Shown: positions 1 to 15,819 of the stretch, piece by piece
How the letters are laid out: every line of letters begins with the position of its first letter
Numbering within the stretch: the stretch's first letter is position 1
Assembly: GCF_900114675.1 (NCBI RefSeq)
Contig: NZ_FOZM01000004.1
Coordinates: 1 to 64,000, forward strand
DNA: 64,000 nucleotides
Direction: 5' to 3'
Source of the DNA: Yoonia litorea
Lineage (GTDB): Bacteria > Pseudomonadota > Alphaproteobacteria > Rhodobacterales > Rhodobacteraceae
The notes under the pieces: model-generated
Told to the model about the DNA's origin: nothing
The model's database searches: none
The model's input: the letters and a program-made list of their open reading frames with translations, nothing else
Position numbers and translations under genes: made by a program

Positions 1-2309
<2,309 letters not shown>

Positions 2310-2324
2310 TGGTATGCTTTCCTC

Positions 2325-2840
<516 letters not shown>

Positions 2841-2857
2841 CTACGGTTAGCGGGTAG

Positions 2858-2875
2858 GGCGGGATTGATCCCGCC
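2858..2875 (-). other. Hairpin in the rpsL-rpsG spacer
   Basis: GGCGGGAT and ATCCCGCC form a perfect 8-bp inverted repeat around a TG centre, within the 87-base gap between rpsL and rpsG. There is no T-run, so termination is unlikely. In E. coli the S7 autoregulatory site lies in the S12-S7 (rpsL-rpsG) spacer, so this position is right for a regulator, but the structure has not been compared. Confidence 0.45.
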
Positions 2876-2882
2876 GGCCCAA

Positions 2883-3254
2883 TTACTTCGGACGCTTCGC
2901 GCCGTACTTCGAACGACGCTGCTTACGGTCTTTGACACCCTGGGTATCCAGAACACCGCGCAGGATGTGGTAACGCACACCTGGAAGGTCTTTCACACGG
3001 CCGCCGCGGATCAGAACAACGGAGTGTTCCTGAAGGTTGTGGCTTTCACCAGGGATGTAGGAAATGACTTCGTAGCCGTTGGTCAAACGCACCTTGGCAA
3101 CTTTCCGCATCGCGGAGTTCGGCTTCTTCGGTGTCGTTGTGTAAACGCGTGTGCAAACACCGCGCTTTTGTGGGCATCCCTCCATGTGGAGCGACTTGGA
3201 TCGTGTAACTTTCGGCTGGCGCGGCTTGCGGATCAGCTGCTGAATCGTTGGCAT
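2883..3254 (-). CDS. rpsL: 30S ribosomal protein S12
   Basis: Protein of 123 residues starting [13 protein letters not shown], the canonical S12 N-terminus; I reject an in-frame extension of 8 codons upstream. S12 controls decoding accuracy at the A site. Lys43 (in TTPKKPNS) and Lys88 (in GGRVKDLPG), the usual sites of streptomycin-resistance changes, are wild type. It opens the str operon and is preceded by a 403-base gap that must carry the operon promoter. Confidence 0.98.
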   Translation of the reverse strand: MPTIQQLIRKPRQPKVTRSKSLHMEGCPQKRGVCTRVYTTTPKKPNSAMRKVAKVRLTNGYEVISYIPGESHNLQEHSVVLIRGGRVKDLPGVRYHILRGVLDTQGVKDRKQRRSKYGAKRPK

Positions 3255-3657
3255 CGTTTGATGTTCCCATCTATTCACATATTGCGTCCGGCAAACGCGG
3301 GTTTCATAAGCGTGCCTTCATCTGTTGAAAGCACAAAAATTCCGCAGTCGAACCCTTACCGGAGGTTCGGTGCGGTGAGTTCCAGAGGAACAGGACGACA
3401 AAATTGTCCGGTTCTTGGCCACTACAGTTTTGATATCGGGACGACGGAGGGATCGCCCCCAGCCCGGATGTGCGGCGTATAGGGGGAGTCGAATGGGGTG
3501 TCAACAGCCCGCACGGGGGCAATCCGGTGGCTGGGCGTTCTGGCGCTGAATGATTGGCCCAGACCGGACTGATATCGCATAACAGCCAGATTTTATTGCC
3601 TAGCACAGGCGACGGGCACACATAGCCTCCAGATATTATTTGCCGGAGAACCTATAG
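3255..3657. other. Intergenic region upstream of rpsL (403 bases)
   Basis: The gap lies between the divergent rpsL (minus) and a lipoprotein gene (plus). No convincing protein-coding sequence is seen; the open frames here do not resemble known proteins. It should contain the str-operon promoter and the lipoprotein promoter. I see no consensus-quality -35/-10 pair that I would defend. A short imperfect dyad (GACAA, AA, TTGTC) lies around 3397-3408. Confidence 0.5.
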
Positions 3658-4227
3658 ATGTTTCGTGTGACGATCCCCGCTCTGACCTTGCTGACCGCCG
3701 CCGCCTGCGCGAGCCCAAATCCACCCACTGTTTCTGCCGCGGACGTCGACCGCGCTTACGCAGAAGCGCGCTATATCAGCGGGCTGCCTTTCACCGCCAC
3801 AGGTGATTTGCCGACTGGAACCGTAACCTATGAGGGGCAACTGGGGGCAACAGTGACCGGTGATGTGGAAGGCAGCATTCTTGGCGATATGACCATGAAC
3901 GTGGGATTTGCCTCAAACGACGTGTCCGGCGACGTCAGCAACATCAACCTGATCGACACTGACGGACGGCCAGACCAGCGCCTCGATGGAAGCCTCGGGA
4001 TCGACGGCTTCGAGAGTGCCGGTCGTATTGACGCCTTTGCTTCCGGCCGCCTTGAGGCCATTGATGATGGTGGTTTCATCCGTGAAAGCGATGTGCTGCT
4101 GACGCTTGACGGTGATGTCTTTGACGATCGCAGCCGTGGTGACGCCGTGTTTGGTTCGGCGCAGGGCAACGGGATCGGCGATCTTGAAATCGAGGTTGAT
4201 GGTGTGTTTTTCGGCACCCGAAACTAG
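3658..4227 (+). CDS. Lipoprotein with transferrin-binding-protein-like beta-barrel fold
   Basis: Protein of 189 residues with a short signal sequence ending in a lipobox-like TAAAC; Cys17 would be lipidated. The mature part is rich in Gly, Asp and short beta-strand repeats (TGDVEGSILGD, SGDVSNINL) and ends in GDLEIEVDGVFFGTRN. This resembles the C-terminal barrel of TbpB-like lipoproteins, whose typical ending is a glycine-rich GxFFG. Function is unknown; iron or surface binding would be speculation. It stands alone between rpsL and a DMT transporter. Its stop overlaps the convergent neighbour's stop in a shared CTAG. Confidence 0.7.
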   Translation: MFRVTIPALTLLTAAACASPNPPTVSAADVDRAYAEARYISGLPFTATGDLPTGTVTYEGQLGATVTGDVEGSILGDMTMNVGFASNDVSGDVSNINLIDTDGRPDQRLDGSLGIDGFESAGRIDAFASGRLEAIDDGGFIRESDVLLTLDGDVFDDRSRGDAVFGSAQGNGIGDLEIEVDGVFFGTRN

Positions 4228-5123
4228 CGGATACGGTCGGGGATCATGCGGGGCGTGCGCCGCAGGCGCGTTTCACGGTAAAGCGTGAAAAGCCCCGTCG
4301 CCACAACGACCCCTGCGCCGACCAAGGCCAGTGCATTCGGCCATTCGTCAAAAATGACCACGCCCAGCACCAGTGCAACAAGCAAGCTGCTGTAGCGAAA
4401 CGGCGCGACGAAGGCGATCTCGCCAAAGCGCATCGCGTTGACTGATGCGATATAGCCAAAGATCAAGCAAAGGGTCGCGCCTGAAAGCTGGAGTGCGGAT
4501 GTGGTAGAGAAAGCAGCCCATGGTGTGAACATCGCACCGACCGCGCCCAAGCCTGTCACACCCACCGCCGCGACCAATGCCACAAACACCGAAGGAACGT
4601 CACGTGACATGCGGCGCACCGCAATGTCGCGCAAAGTGACGCAAGCCACCGCCCCCAGGGCATAGAGGCTGTATGCGCTGAAGTCCGCGCCCCCTGGCTG
4701 GATGATCAGCAGGACCCCTGCAAAACCGATGGCGATTGCAGTCAGGCGTCGCCAGCCTAATGGTTCACGTAGAATGACCGCTGCTGCCAGACTGACCGAG
4801 AGCGGCAACGCCTGCAAAATCGCGCTGACGTTAGCGATAGGCATGTTGAAAAGTGCGGTCAGAAAAAAGAACGTACCGCCGACTTCGCCAGCCGACCGCA
4901 GGATCACCAATCCCCAGTCCCGCCGGCCGAGGTTGAACTTCAGTTGGCCGAGCATCCGGCACATCAGTGTCAGAAAGACGATTGCCCCCATGCCGCGAAA
5001 GAGGATTGCCTGAAACAGAGGGATCTCGTCCGACAGGGCCTTCATAAAGGCGTCGTTGAACGTATAGGCGCACATCGCGCCCGCCATAATCAACGCGCCG
5101 CGAATGTTGTCGGAGACTGTCAT
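4224..5123 (-). CDS. DMT-superfamily (EamA) transporter
   Basis: Integral membrane protein of 299 residues with about ten hydrophobic segments in two EamA repeats (residues about 10-145 and 155-285), the drug/metabolite transporter architecture. FRGMGAIVFL in the first repeat is a typical stretch. The substrate cannot be told from sequence. The start codon abuts a perfect 8-bp hairpin. The gene lies between the universal stress protein and the lipoprotein, in the segment separating rpoC from rpsL. Confidence 0.85.
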   Translation of the reverse strand: MTVSDNIRGALIMAGAMCAYTFNDAFMKALSDEIPLFQAILFRGMGAIVFLTLMCRMLGQLKFNLGRRDWGLVILRSAGEVGGTFFFLTALFNMPIANVSAILQALPLSVSLAAAVILREPLGWRRLTAIAIGFAGVLLIIQPGGADFSAYSLYALGAVACVTLRDIAVRRMSRDVPSVFVALVAAVGVTGLGAVGAMFTPWAAFSTTSALQLSGATLCLIFGYIASVNAMRFGEIAFVAPFRYSSLLVALVLGVVIFDEWPNALALVGAGVVVATGLFTLYRETRLRRTPRMIPDRIR

Positions 5124-5146
5124 GGGCCTGCCGTATCAGCAGGCCC
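5124..5146 (-). promoter_or_regulatory. Hairpin abutting the DMT transporter start codon
   Basis: GGGCCTGC/GCAGGCCC (5124-5131 with 5139-5146) is a perfect 8-bp stem with a 7-base loop. On the minus strand its 3' side ends directly before the ATG, so in the mRNA it would cover the ribosome-binding region. On the plus strand it is followed by only TTTC. It may act as a translational block, or as a terminator against transcripts from the other side. The role is inferred. Confidence 0.45.
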
Positions 5147-5186
5147 TTTCACCTTCTAGTCAGAAACCGTCAGATGATGTCGCCTG

Positions 5187-5594
5187 CTATCTCAGCACGT
5201 GCACGGCGCAATGGGCATGGCGCACGACCTTCGCGGCGGTCGAGCCGAGAAGGTAATCCTGCATTCCCGGCTGATGACTTGCGATAATGATCAGGTCCAC
5301 GTCATTGTTGTTTGCATGCGCAAGAATGGTGCGGGACGAATGGCCATCGACGACCAGTGTTGTCGCGCCCTCCACGCCTTCGGTCAGTTCCTTCAGGCTT
5401 TCAACGATGTCGGCCTTCGCGGCGTCAAGGTGGCCGGCTGGCAGGTATTCAGTTGCATATTGCGGTAGCTGTTCCATGACGTGCAGGCAGGTAATCTGTC
5501 CGCCTTCTGCACGGAGGCTCTTTGCAATCTCCATTGCGCCCTTGGCGTTGCGGTCGGCCTCGAATGAGACGGGAACAAGGATGTTTTTGTACAT
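5187..5594 (-). CDS. Universal stress protein (UspA family)
   Basis: Protein of 135 residues starting MYKNILVPVSFE, with the Rossmann-like USP fold. The C-terminal nucleotide-binding stretch GMQDYLLGSTAAKVVRHA contains the GST loop and the RHA segment of the ATP-binding USP subclass, and the chain ends AVHVLR as in UspA-like proteins. The start is fixed by AAGGAGA seven bases upstream; a longer in-frame extension has no family similarity. USPs accumulate in stasis or stress. It sits downstream of the rpoC terminator and is probably transcribed alone. Confidence 0.93.
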   Translation of the reverse strand: MYKNILVPVSFEADRNAKGAMEIAKSLRAEGGQITCLHVMEQLPQYATEYLPAGHLDAAKADIVESLKELTEGVEGATTLVVDGHSSRTILAHANNNDVDLIIIASHQPGMQDYLLGSTAAKVVRHAHCAVHVLR

Positions 5595-5790
5595 GACGGT
5601 CTCCTTTGAATTGGTTGATCCATCATAGCGCGACAGCGCTGAAACCGCCTTGATCTGCGTCATGGGACGGCCTGATTGGTATGCCCGTTCGTAGATTGAT
5701 CGCTGGCCAGACCGCATTTTCATGGATCCGCAGAATGGCACTTAATCGTCTGTGGCCCGTCCTATTGGTCGAGGCCCACGAAACAGAACC

Positions 5791-5828
5791 CCCTAAGAAA
5801 AACGGCCCCTGCTTTCGCAAGGGCCGTT
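5791..5828 (-). terminator. Intrinsic terminator of the rplJL-rpoBC unit
   Basis: On the minus strand AACGGCCC/GGGCCGTT (8-bp stem, 5821-5828 with 5801-5808) is followed by TTTCTTAGGG. It lies 24 bases beyond the rpoC stop codon. The stem, loop and T-run geometry is classic for Rho-independent termination. Confidence 0.85.
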
Positions 5829-5851
5829 CCAATTTTCACGTGTATCGACGC

Positions 5852-10093
<4,242 letters not shown>

Positions 10094-10147
10094 CTTCAAT
10101 TCCTTGAATTGGGGTGCGTTGAGAGGTGGGGGAGCAAGGCTCGCGCC

Positions 10148-13100
10148 TTACTCCTCATCCTCCGCATCCAGGAGTTCCATGTTGAGGCCGAGGCCCCGCA
10201 CTTCTTTCACCAGCACGTTGAACGACTCTGGCACACCGGCCTCGAAGTTGTCCTCGCCTTTGACGATGCTCTCGTAGACTTTCGTCCGGCCTGCCACGTC
10301 ATCCGACTTCACAGTCAGCATTTCCTGCAGGGTGTAAGCAGCGCCGTAGGCTTCCAGTGCCCAGACTTCCATTTCCCCGAAACGCTGGCCGCCGAACTGG
10401 GCTTTACCGCCCAGAGGCTGCTGCGTGACAAGGCTGTAAGGCCCGGTGGAACGCGCGTGGATCTTGTCGTCGACAAGGTGATGCAGCTTGAGCAGATACT
10501 TCACACCGACCGTAACAGGGCGGCTGAACTGCTCGCCTGTGCGGCCATCGTAAAGCACTGACTGACCGGAGGTGCTGAAACCGGCGCGCACCAGCGCGTC
10601 GTTAACATCAGCCTCTTTCGCACCGTCGAAGACAGGTGTCGCAATCGGCACACCGCGTGTGACGTTGCCGGCAGCCTCGATCAGGTCATCCTCGCCCATA
10701 CCGGCGATGCCTTCATCGTAGACATCGTCGCCATAGACGATCTTCATCGCGTCACGCACAGGTGTCAGATCACCAGAGCGGCGGTACTCGTCCAGCGCTT
10801 CGTCAATCTGCAGACCAAGACCGCGTGCGGCCCAGCCCATGTGTGTTTCGAGGATCTGACCGACGTTCATACGCGACGGCACGCCCAGCGGGTTCAGACA
10901 GAAGTCGACAGGTGTACCATCGGCAAGGAACGGCATGTCTTCCATCGGCACAACCTTGGAAATAACACCCTTGTTCCCGTGACGACCGGCCATCTTGTCG
11001 CCGGGCTGCAGCTTGCGCTTCACAGCCACGAAGACCTTGACCATCTTCATCACACCCGGTGGAAGATCGTCACCGCGACGCACTTTCTCGACCTTATCCT
11101 CGAAGCGGGCATCCATTGCCTTCTTCTGGATTTCGTACTGTTCGTTCAGTGCTTCGACGATCTTGGCATCATCTTCGTCTTCCATGGCAAGCTGCCACCA
11201 CTGTCCGCGGGACAGATCGGCAACGCTTTCCTCAGACACAACCGACCCTGCCTTGAAGCCTTTCGGCCCTTTGACAGCTTTCTTGCCGTTGATGATGTCC
11301 CACAGACGCGCGTAGATGTTGCGATCAAGGATCGCCAACTCATCGTCACGGTCACGTGCGAGGCGCTCGACCTCTTCACGCTCGATCTGCAGCGCACGCT
11401 CGTCTTTTTCTACGCCGTGGCGGTTAAAGACACGCACTTCAACAACCGTGCCGAAGTCGCCTGGCGGCAGACGCAGTGATGTATCACGCACGTCGGAGGC
11501 TTTCTCACCAAAGATGGCGCGCAGCAGCTTTTCTTCTGGCGTCATCGGGCTTTCGCCCTTTGGTGTGATCTTGCCGACCAGAATGTCCGCGGGCCCGACC
11601 TCGGCACCGATGTAGACGATGCCAGCCTCGTCGAGGTTGCGCAGCGCTTCTTCACCGACGTTCGGAATGTCGCGGGTGATTTCTTCTGGCCCGAGCTTGG
11701 TGTCACGGGCGGCAACTTCGAATTCTTCGATATGGATCGATGTGAACACGTCGTCGCGCACGATACGCTCGGAGATCAGGATGGAGTCTTCGTAGTTGTA
11801 ACCGTTCCACGGCATGAACGCGACGACCACGTTCTTACCCAGCGCCAGTTCACCCAGATCGGTCGATGGTCCGTCTGCGATCACCTGGCCCTTCTGGACC
11901 ATGTCACCCACCTTCACAAGCGGACGCTGGTTGATGCAGGTGTTCTGGTTGGACCGCTGAAACTTGCGCATCCGGTAGATGTCAACGCCTGCGTCGCCCA
12001 GTTCGAGATCTTCGGTGGCACGGATAACGATACGCTGGGCATCGACCTGGTCGATGATCCCTGCACGCTTTGCCATGATCGCAGCACCGGAATCGCGGGC
12101 CACAACCTCTTCGATACCTGTACCAACCAGCGGTGCCTCTGCCTGCAGCAGCGGCACAGCCTGACGTTGCATGTTCGAACCCATCAGCGCGCGGTTCGCG
12201 TCGTCGTTTTCAAGGAACGGGATAAGCGAGGCCGCAACAGAGACCAGCTGCTTTGGCGACACGTCGATCAGATCGACACTCTCGCGTGGAGACAGCGTGT
12301 AATCACCATTCTTACGGGTCGACACCAACTCGTTGTTGAAACGGCCTTCGCCGTCAACATTCGCATTGGCCTGCGCCACTGTGTGACGCATTTCTTCCGT
12401 AGCGGACATGTAGCTGACGTCATCCGTCACCTGACCGTCTACAACCTTGCGGTAAGGTGTTTCGATAAAGCCGTACTTGTTCACGCGGGCAAATGTCGCC
12501 AGTGAGTTGATCAGACCGATGTTCGGACCTTCCCGTGTTTCAATCGGGCACATGCGACCGTAGTGGGTCGGGTGCACGTCGCGCACCTCAAAGCCCGCGC
12601 GTTCACGTGTCAGACCACCAGGCCCAAGGGCCGACAGACGGCGCTTGTGAGTGACTTCAGAAAGCGGGTTTGTCTGGTCCATGAACTGCGACAGCTGCGA
12701 AGAGCCGAAGAATTCACGCACGGCAGCCGCAGCAGGCTTCGCGTTGATCAGGTCCTGCGGCATCACAGTGTCGATCTCGACGCTAGACATACGCTCTTTG
12801 ATCGCGCGCTCCATCCGCAGCAGACCAACGCGGTACTGGTTTTCCATCAACTCGCCAACGGAACGAACGCGGCGGTTGCCGAGGTGGTCGATATCGTCCA
12901 CATCGCCGTTGCCATCACGCAGTTCGACCAGCGCCTTGATGCAGGCCACGATGTCTTCCTTGCGCAGAGTGCGCATGGTGTCTTCTGCATCGAGGTCCAG
13001 ACGCATGTTCATCTTTACGCGACCAACAGCCGAAAGATCATAGCGCTCGCTATCGAAGAACAGCGTGTCGAACAGGGCCGACGCGGACTCAACGGTCGGT

Positions 13101-14287
13101 GGCTCACCTGGGCGCATGACACGGTAGATATCCATGAGCGCGGTTTCGCGGTTCATGTTCTTGTCCTGCGCCATGGTGTTGCGCATGTAGGCGCCCACGG
13201 TCACGTTATCGATGTCAAGCACTGGGATCGTGGTGATACCAGCGTCAAGCAGGTCCTTCAGCGTGCCGCCGATAACCTCGCCGTCCTTGTCACGCTCAAG
13301 CGTCAGCTCATCACCGGCTTCAACATAGATTGCGCCGTTTTCCTCGTTGATGATGTCCTCAGCAACAAACTTGCCCACGATGTTCTCGTATGGGACGAGC
13401 AGGTCTGTGACTTCGCCAGCATCGATCAATTTCTTGACCGAACGCGGCGTGACTTTCTCACCGGCTTTGGCGATCACTTCGCCAGTCTTCGCGTCGACCA
13501 GATCAAAGGTCGGACGTGTGCCGCGCACACGCTCAGGGAAGAACTTGGTGACCCATGCCTTTGCCTTCTTGTCGAACTTGTAATCAACGGTGTTGTAGTA
13601 AGCATTCATGATGCTTTCCTGGTCCATGCCCAGTGCATAAAGCAGGGTGGTCACAGGCAACTTACGACGACGGTCGATACGGCAGAACACCAGATCTTTG
13701 GCGTCAAACTCAAAGTCGAGCCAGCTACCGCGGTATGGGATGATGCGGCAGGCAAACAGCAGTTTGCCGGAAGAATGGGTTTTGCCCTTGTCGTGGTCAA
13801 AGAACACGCCCGGCGAACGGTGCATCTGGGAGACGATCACACGCTCGGTGCCGTTGACGACAAATGTGCCGTTTGGCGTCATCAAAGGCATATCGCCCAT
13901 AAAGACGTCCTGTTCCTTGATGTCCTTGACGGACTTCGCGCCTGTATCTTCATCGACATCAAAGACGATCAGGCGGAGCGTCACCTTCAAAGGTGCGCTG
14001 TATGTCATGTCACGCTGCTGGCATTCCTCAACGTCATACTTCGGCTTTTCCAGCTCGTATTTGACGAATTCGAGAACAGCAGTCTCGTTGAAATCCTTGA
14101 TCGGGAAGACCGACTGGAACACGCCCTTGATGCCTTCGCCATCAGCAGGCTGATCGCCATCGCCTGAGCGCAGGAACAAGTCGTATGAGGATTTCTGAAC
14201 CTCGATGAGGTTCGGCATTTCAAGCACTTCACGGATTTTGCCGTAGTACTTACGCAGGCGTTTCTGTCCAAGGAACGTAGAAGCCAT
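10148..14287 (-). CDS. rpoB: DNA-directed RNA polymerase subunit beta
   Basis: Protein of 1379 residues starting [17 protein letters not shown], the usual start in this family; an upstream in-frame extension of 22 residues is not homologous. The rifampicin region reads [17 protein letters not shown] and is otherwise standard. Just after it, [12 protein letters not shown] has Arg585 where E. coli has Pro564 (CPIETPEGPNIG); see findings. The C-terminus carries [19 protein letters not shown]. It forms the catalytic core with RpoC. A gap of 245 bases with three hairpins separates it from rplL. Confidence 0.99.
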   Translation of the reverse strand: MASTFLGQKRLRKYYGKIREVLEMPNLIEVQKSSYDLFLRSGDGDQPADGEGIKGVFQSVFPIKDFNETAVLEFVKYELEKPKYDVEECQQRDMTYSAPLKVTLRLIVFDVDEDTGAKSVKDIKEQDVFMGDMPLMTPNGTFVVNGTERVIVSQMHRSPGVFFDHDKGKTHSSGKLLFACRIIPYRGSWLDFEFDAKDLVFCRIDRRRKLPVTTLLYALGMDQESIMNAYYNTVDYKFDKKAKAWVTKFFPERVRGTRPTFDLVDAKTGEVIAKAGEKVTPRSVKKLIDAGEVTDLLVPYENIVGKFVAEDIINEENGAIYVEAGDELTLERDKDGEVIGGTLKDLLDAGITTIPVLDIDNVTVGAYMRNTMAQDKNMNRETALMDIYRVMRPGEPPTVESASALFDTLFFDSERYDLSAVGRVKMNMRLDLDAEDTMRTLRKEDIVACIKALVELRDGNGDVDDIDHLGNRRVRSVGELMENQYRVGLLRMERAIKERMSSVEIDTVMPQDLINAKPAAAAVREFFGSSQLSQFMDQTNPLSEVTHKRRLSALGPGGLTRERAGFEVRDVHPTHYGRMCPIETREGPNIGLINSLATFARVNKYGFIETPYRKVVDGQVTDDVSYMSATEEMRHTVAQANANVDGEGRFNNELVSTRKNGDYTLSPRESVDLIDVSPKQLVSVAASLIPFLENDDANRALMGSNMQRQAVPLLQAEAPLVGTGIEEVVARDSGAAIMAKRAGIIDQVDAQRIVIRATEDLELGDAGVDIYRMRKFQRSNQNTCINQRPLVKVGDMVQKGQVIADGPSTDLGELALGKNVVVAFMPWNGYNYEDSILISERIVRDDVFTSIHIEEFEVAARDTKLGPEEITRDIPNVGEEALRNLDEAGIVYIGAEVGPADILVGKITPKGESPMTPEEKLLRAIFGEKASDVRDTSLRLPPGDFGTVVEVRVFNRHGVEKDERALQIEREEVERLARDRDDELAILDRNIYARLWDIINGKKAVKGPKGFKAGSVVSEESVADLSRGQWWQLAMEDEDDAKIVEALNEQYEIQKKAMDARFEDKVEKVRRGDDLPPGVMKMVKVFVAVKRKLQPGDKMAGRHGNKGVISKVVPMEDMPFLADGTPVDFCLNPLGVPSRMNVGQILETHMGWAARGLGLQIDEALDEYRRSGDLTPVRDAMKIVYGDDVYDEGIAGMGEDDLIEAAGNVTRGVPIATPVFDGAKEADVNDALVRAGFSTSGQSVLYDGRTGEQFSRPVTVGVKYLLKLHHLVDDKIHARSTGPYSLVTQQPLGGKAQFGGQRFGEMEVWALEAYGAAYTLQEMLTVKSDDVAGRTKVYESIVKGEDNFEAGVPESFNVLVKEVRGLGLNMELLDAEDEE

Positions 14288-14428
14288 GTGCGATGTCACC
14301 TTTTGCTTTGTCTCTCGAGCCATGCACCGCCGGGGTCGCGCTGCATCACCCATTTGACCGGGGGCTTGATGTCAATTCGTGGCGGCCGTCCCACCGGCCT
14401 CCTCCCGACATCTCAAACCTACCCAAGG

Positions 14429-14520
14429 GGTCGGTCAGCGTTGGCCGACCTCTAAGACAGGTTTGGCTGGACCCGCATTTCTGCGGGCCCAGCCGAATTT
14501 TTTGGCAGATCTTGTCTGCC
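14429..14520 (-). other. Three tandem hairpins between rplL and rpoB
   Basis: Inverted repeats in the rplL-rpoB spacer: GGTCGG/CCGACC (14429-14450), a long GGCTGGxCCCGCA stem (14465-14494) and GGCAGA/TCTGCC (14504-14520). The long one has a T-run (14498-14503) only on the plus-strand side, so it would stop antisense rather than sense transcription. In E. coli the same spacer holds an attenuator and an RNase III site. An mRNA processing role is therefore plausible. Confidence 0.6.
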
Positions 14521-14532
14521 AGTAGCTTTGGC

Positions 14533-14910
14533 TTAGGCCAGTTCGACCTCTGCGCCAGCTGCTTCCAGCTTGGCTTTGATGTCTTCTGCTTCTGCCTTGT
14601 CCACGCCTTCTTTGATCTTGCCGCCAGCTTCGACCAGGTCCTTGGCTTCTTTCAGGCCAAGACCGGTGATGCCGCGAACTTCTTTGATGACGTTGATTTT
14701 CTGTGCGCCAGCGTTCTTGAGAACGACGTCGAATTCTGTCTTCTCTTCAGCAGCTGCGCCAGCGTCGCCACCAGCAGGGCCAGCCATCATGACAGCGCCA
14801 CCAGCAGCAGGTTCGATACCATACTCGTCCTTGAGGATGGTTTTCAGTTCTTGTGCTTCGAGAAGGGTCAGACCAACGATCTCTTCAGCAAGTTTCTTCA
14901 GATCAGCCAT
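14533..14910 (-). CDS. rplL: 50S ribosomal protein L7/L12
   Basis: Protein of 125 residues starting [22 protein letters not shown]. It has an N-terminal dimerisation helix, an Ala/Gly-rich hinge (about residues 37-55) and the C-terminal factor-binding domain with EKTEFDVVL and [12 protein letters not shown]. Multiple copies on L10 form the ribosomal stalk that recruits EF-Tu and EF-G. It follows rplJ by 68 bases and is transcribed with it. Confidence 0.99.
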   Translation of the reverse strand: MADLKKLAEEIVGLTLLEAQELKTILKDEYGIEPAAGGAVMMAGPAGGDAGAAAEEKTEFDVVLKNAGAQKINVIKEVRGITGLGLKEAKDLVEAGGKIKEGVDKAEAEDIKAKLEAAGAEVELA

Positions 14911-14978
14911 TTTATGCTTTCCGTTCGTTTTAAGTGTGTTCCAACGTGAGGGCGCGCCCCCAAGTCAATTCAGATGCT

Positions 14979-15491
14979 TTATGCAGCTTTCTCTTCGATG
15001 GTTGAGAGAATGCTGGCGATGTTCGAAGCAGGTGCGCCAATGGCCCCGGCAATGTTGGAAGCAGGTGCACCGATGCAGCCCACGATGGAAGCAATAAGCT
15101 CCTCACGGGATGGCATACCGGCAACAGCTTTCACACCAGCTGGATCCAGCGCTGTCTCGCCCATAGCGCCGCCGAGAACGACGAGCTTGTCGTTATCTTT
15201 GGCAAACTTGTCGACAACCTTTGCCGCAGCAACGGGGTCTTCAGAGTAAGCGAGTACAGTCATGCCTGTCAGGTACTGAGCGATGCTTTCGCATGGCTTA
15301 CCTTCCAAGGCGATTTTGGCGAGTCTGTTCTTGGCAACGCGTACAGAACCGCCCGCTTCACGCATGTTGGCGCGCAGGTCCTGCATTTCAGCAACTGTCA
15401 TGCCTTCGTAGTGGGCAACCACTACGACGCCAGAGCTTTCAAAGATCTGGCCGAGATCTTCGACCAGCTGTTCTTTTTGTGCTCTATCCAC
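14979..15491 (-). CDS. rplJ: 50S ribosomal protein L10
   Basis: Protein of 170 residues. I place the start at GTG 15491 ([14 protein letters not shown]) because GGAG lies seven bases upstream and homologues start MDRAQKE; an extension of 35 residues upstream is not homologous. L10 anchors L7/L12 dimers to 23S rRNA through its C-terminal helix. In most genomes rplJ follows rplA directly. Here an opposite-strand gene and a terminator lie between, so rplJ must use its own promoter in the 328-base upstream gap. Confidence 0.97.
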   Translation of the reverse strand: MDRAQKEQLVEDLGQIFESSGVVVVAHYEGMTVAEMQDLRANMREAGGSVRVAKNRLAKIALEGKPCESIAQYLTGMTVLAYSEDPVAAAKVVDKFAKDNDKLVVLGGAMGETALDPAGVKAVAGMPSREELIASIVGCIGAPASNIAGAIGAPASNIASILSTIEEKAA

Positions 15492-15819
15492 AGTTTCACT
15501 CCAAGTTTGGGGTTTCCCCCGGCTCAATTTTGTCAAACGGCTTGGCCGCCCAACATCTACAGTCCATGCAAACGGGGCGCGCCAGATAAGCCTCAAAAGA
15601 GCCCTAGAATTCTGGTCTATCCCGTCTCAGGCAGGAATTATCGGCAATCTGCCAACCCACCGTCTCGGACGAACAAAGGCCCGAACGAATCAATCTTTCG
15701 GGCCAGGGCTGTTGATTACTTGCTCAGTTATGAAAAGCCAAGGGTATGTTGGGAATTTTCAACGCAGGAAATAGGTGCTGCTAACCAGTTGTTCAAGGTC
15801 ATCGGACTAGAAGGCTTCT
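15492..15819. promoter_or_regulatory. rplJ leader and divergent promoter region (328 bases)
   Basis: The gap lies between rplJ (minus) and the PAS-GGDEF-EAL gene (plus). It must contain the promoter for rplJL-rpoBC, since rplA is cut off by a terminator. A short GGGG/CCCC hairpin lies just upstream of the rplJ Shine-Dalgarno (about 15506-15518). In many bacteria the rplJ leader folds into the L10 autoregulatory RNA; I did not model it. No coding sequence is convincing here. Confidence 0.5.

Noticed and set aside
12563-14167. Open frame of 534 codons antisense to rpoB, and a 522-codon one at 8993-10561 antisense to rpoC
   Set aside because: Shadow frames of RpoB and RpoC; the products show no recognisable domains or signals.
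14288-14353. Longer RpoB N-terminus
   Set aside because: Twenty-two extra codons upstream do not match RpoB; MASTFLGQ is the family start and has its own Shine-Dalgarno.
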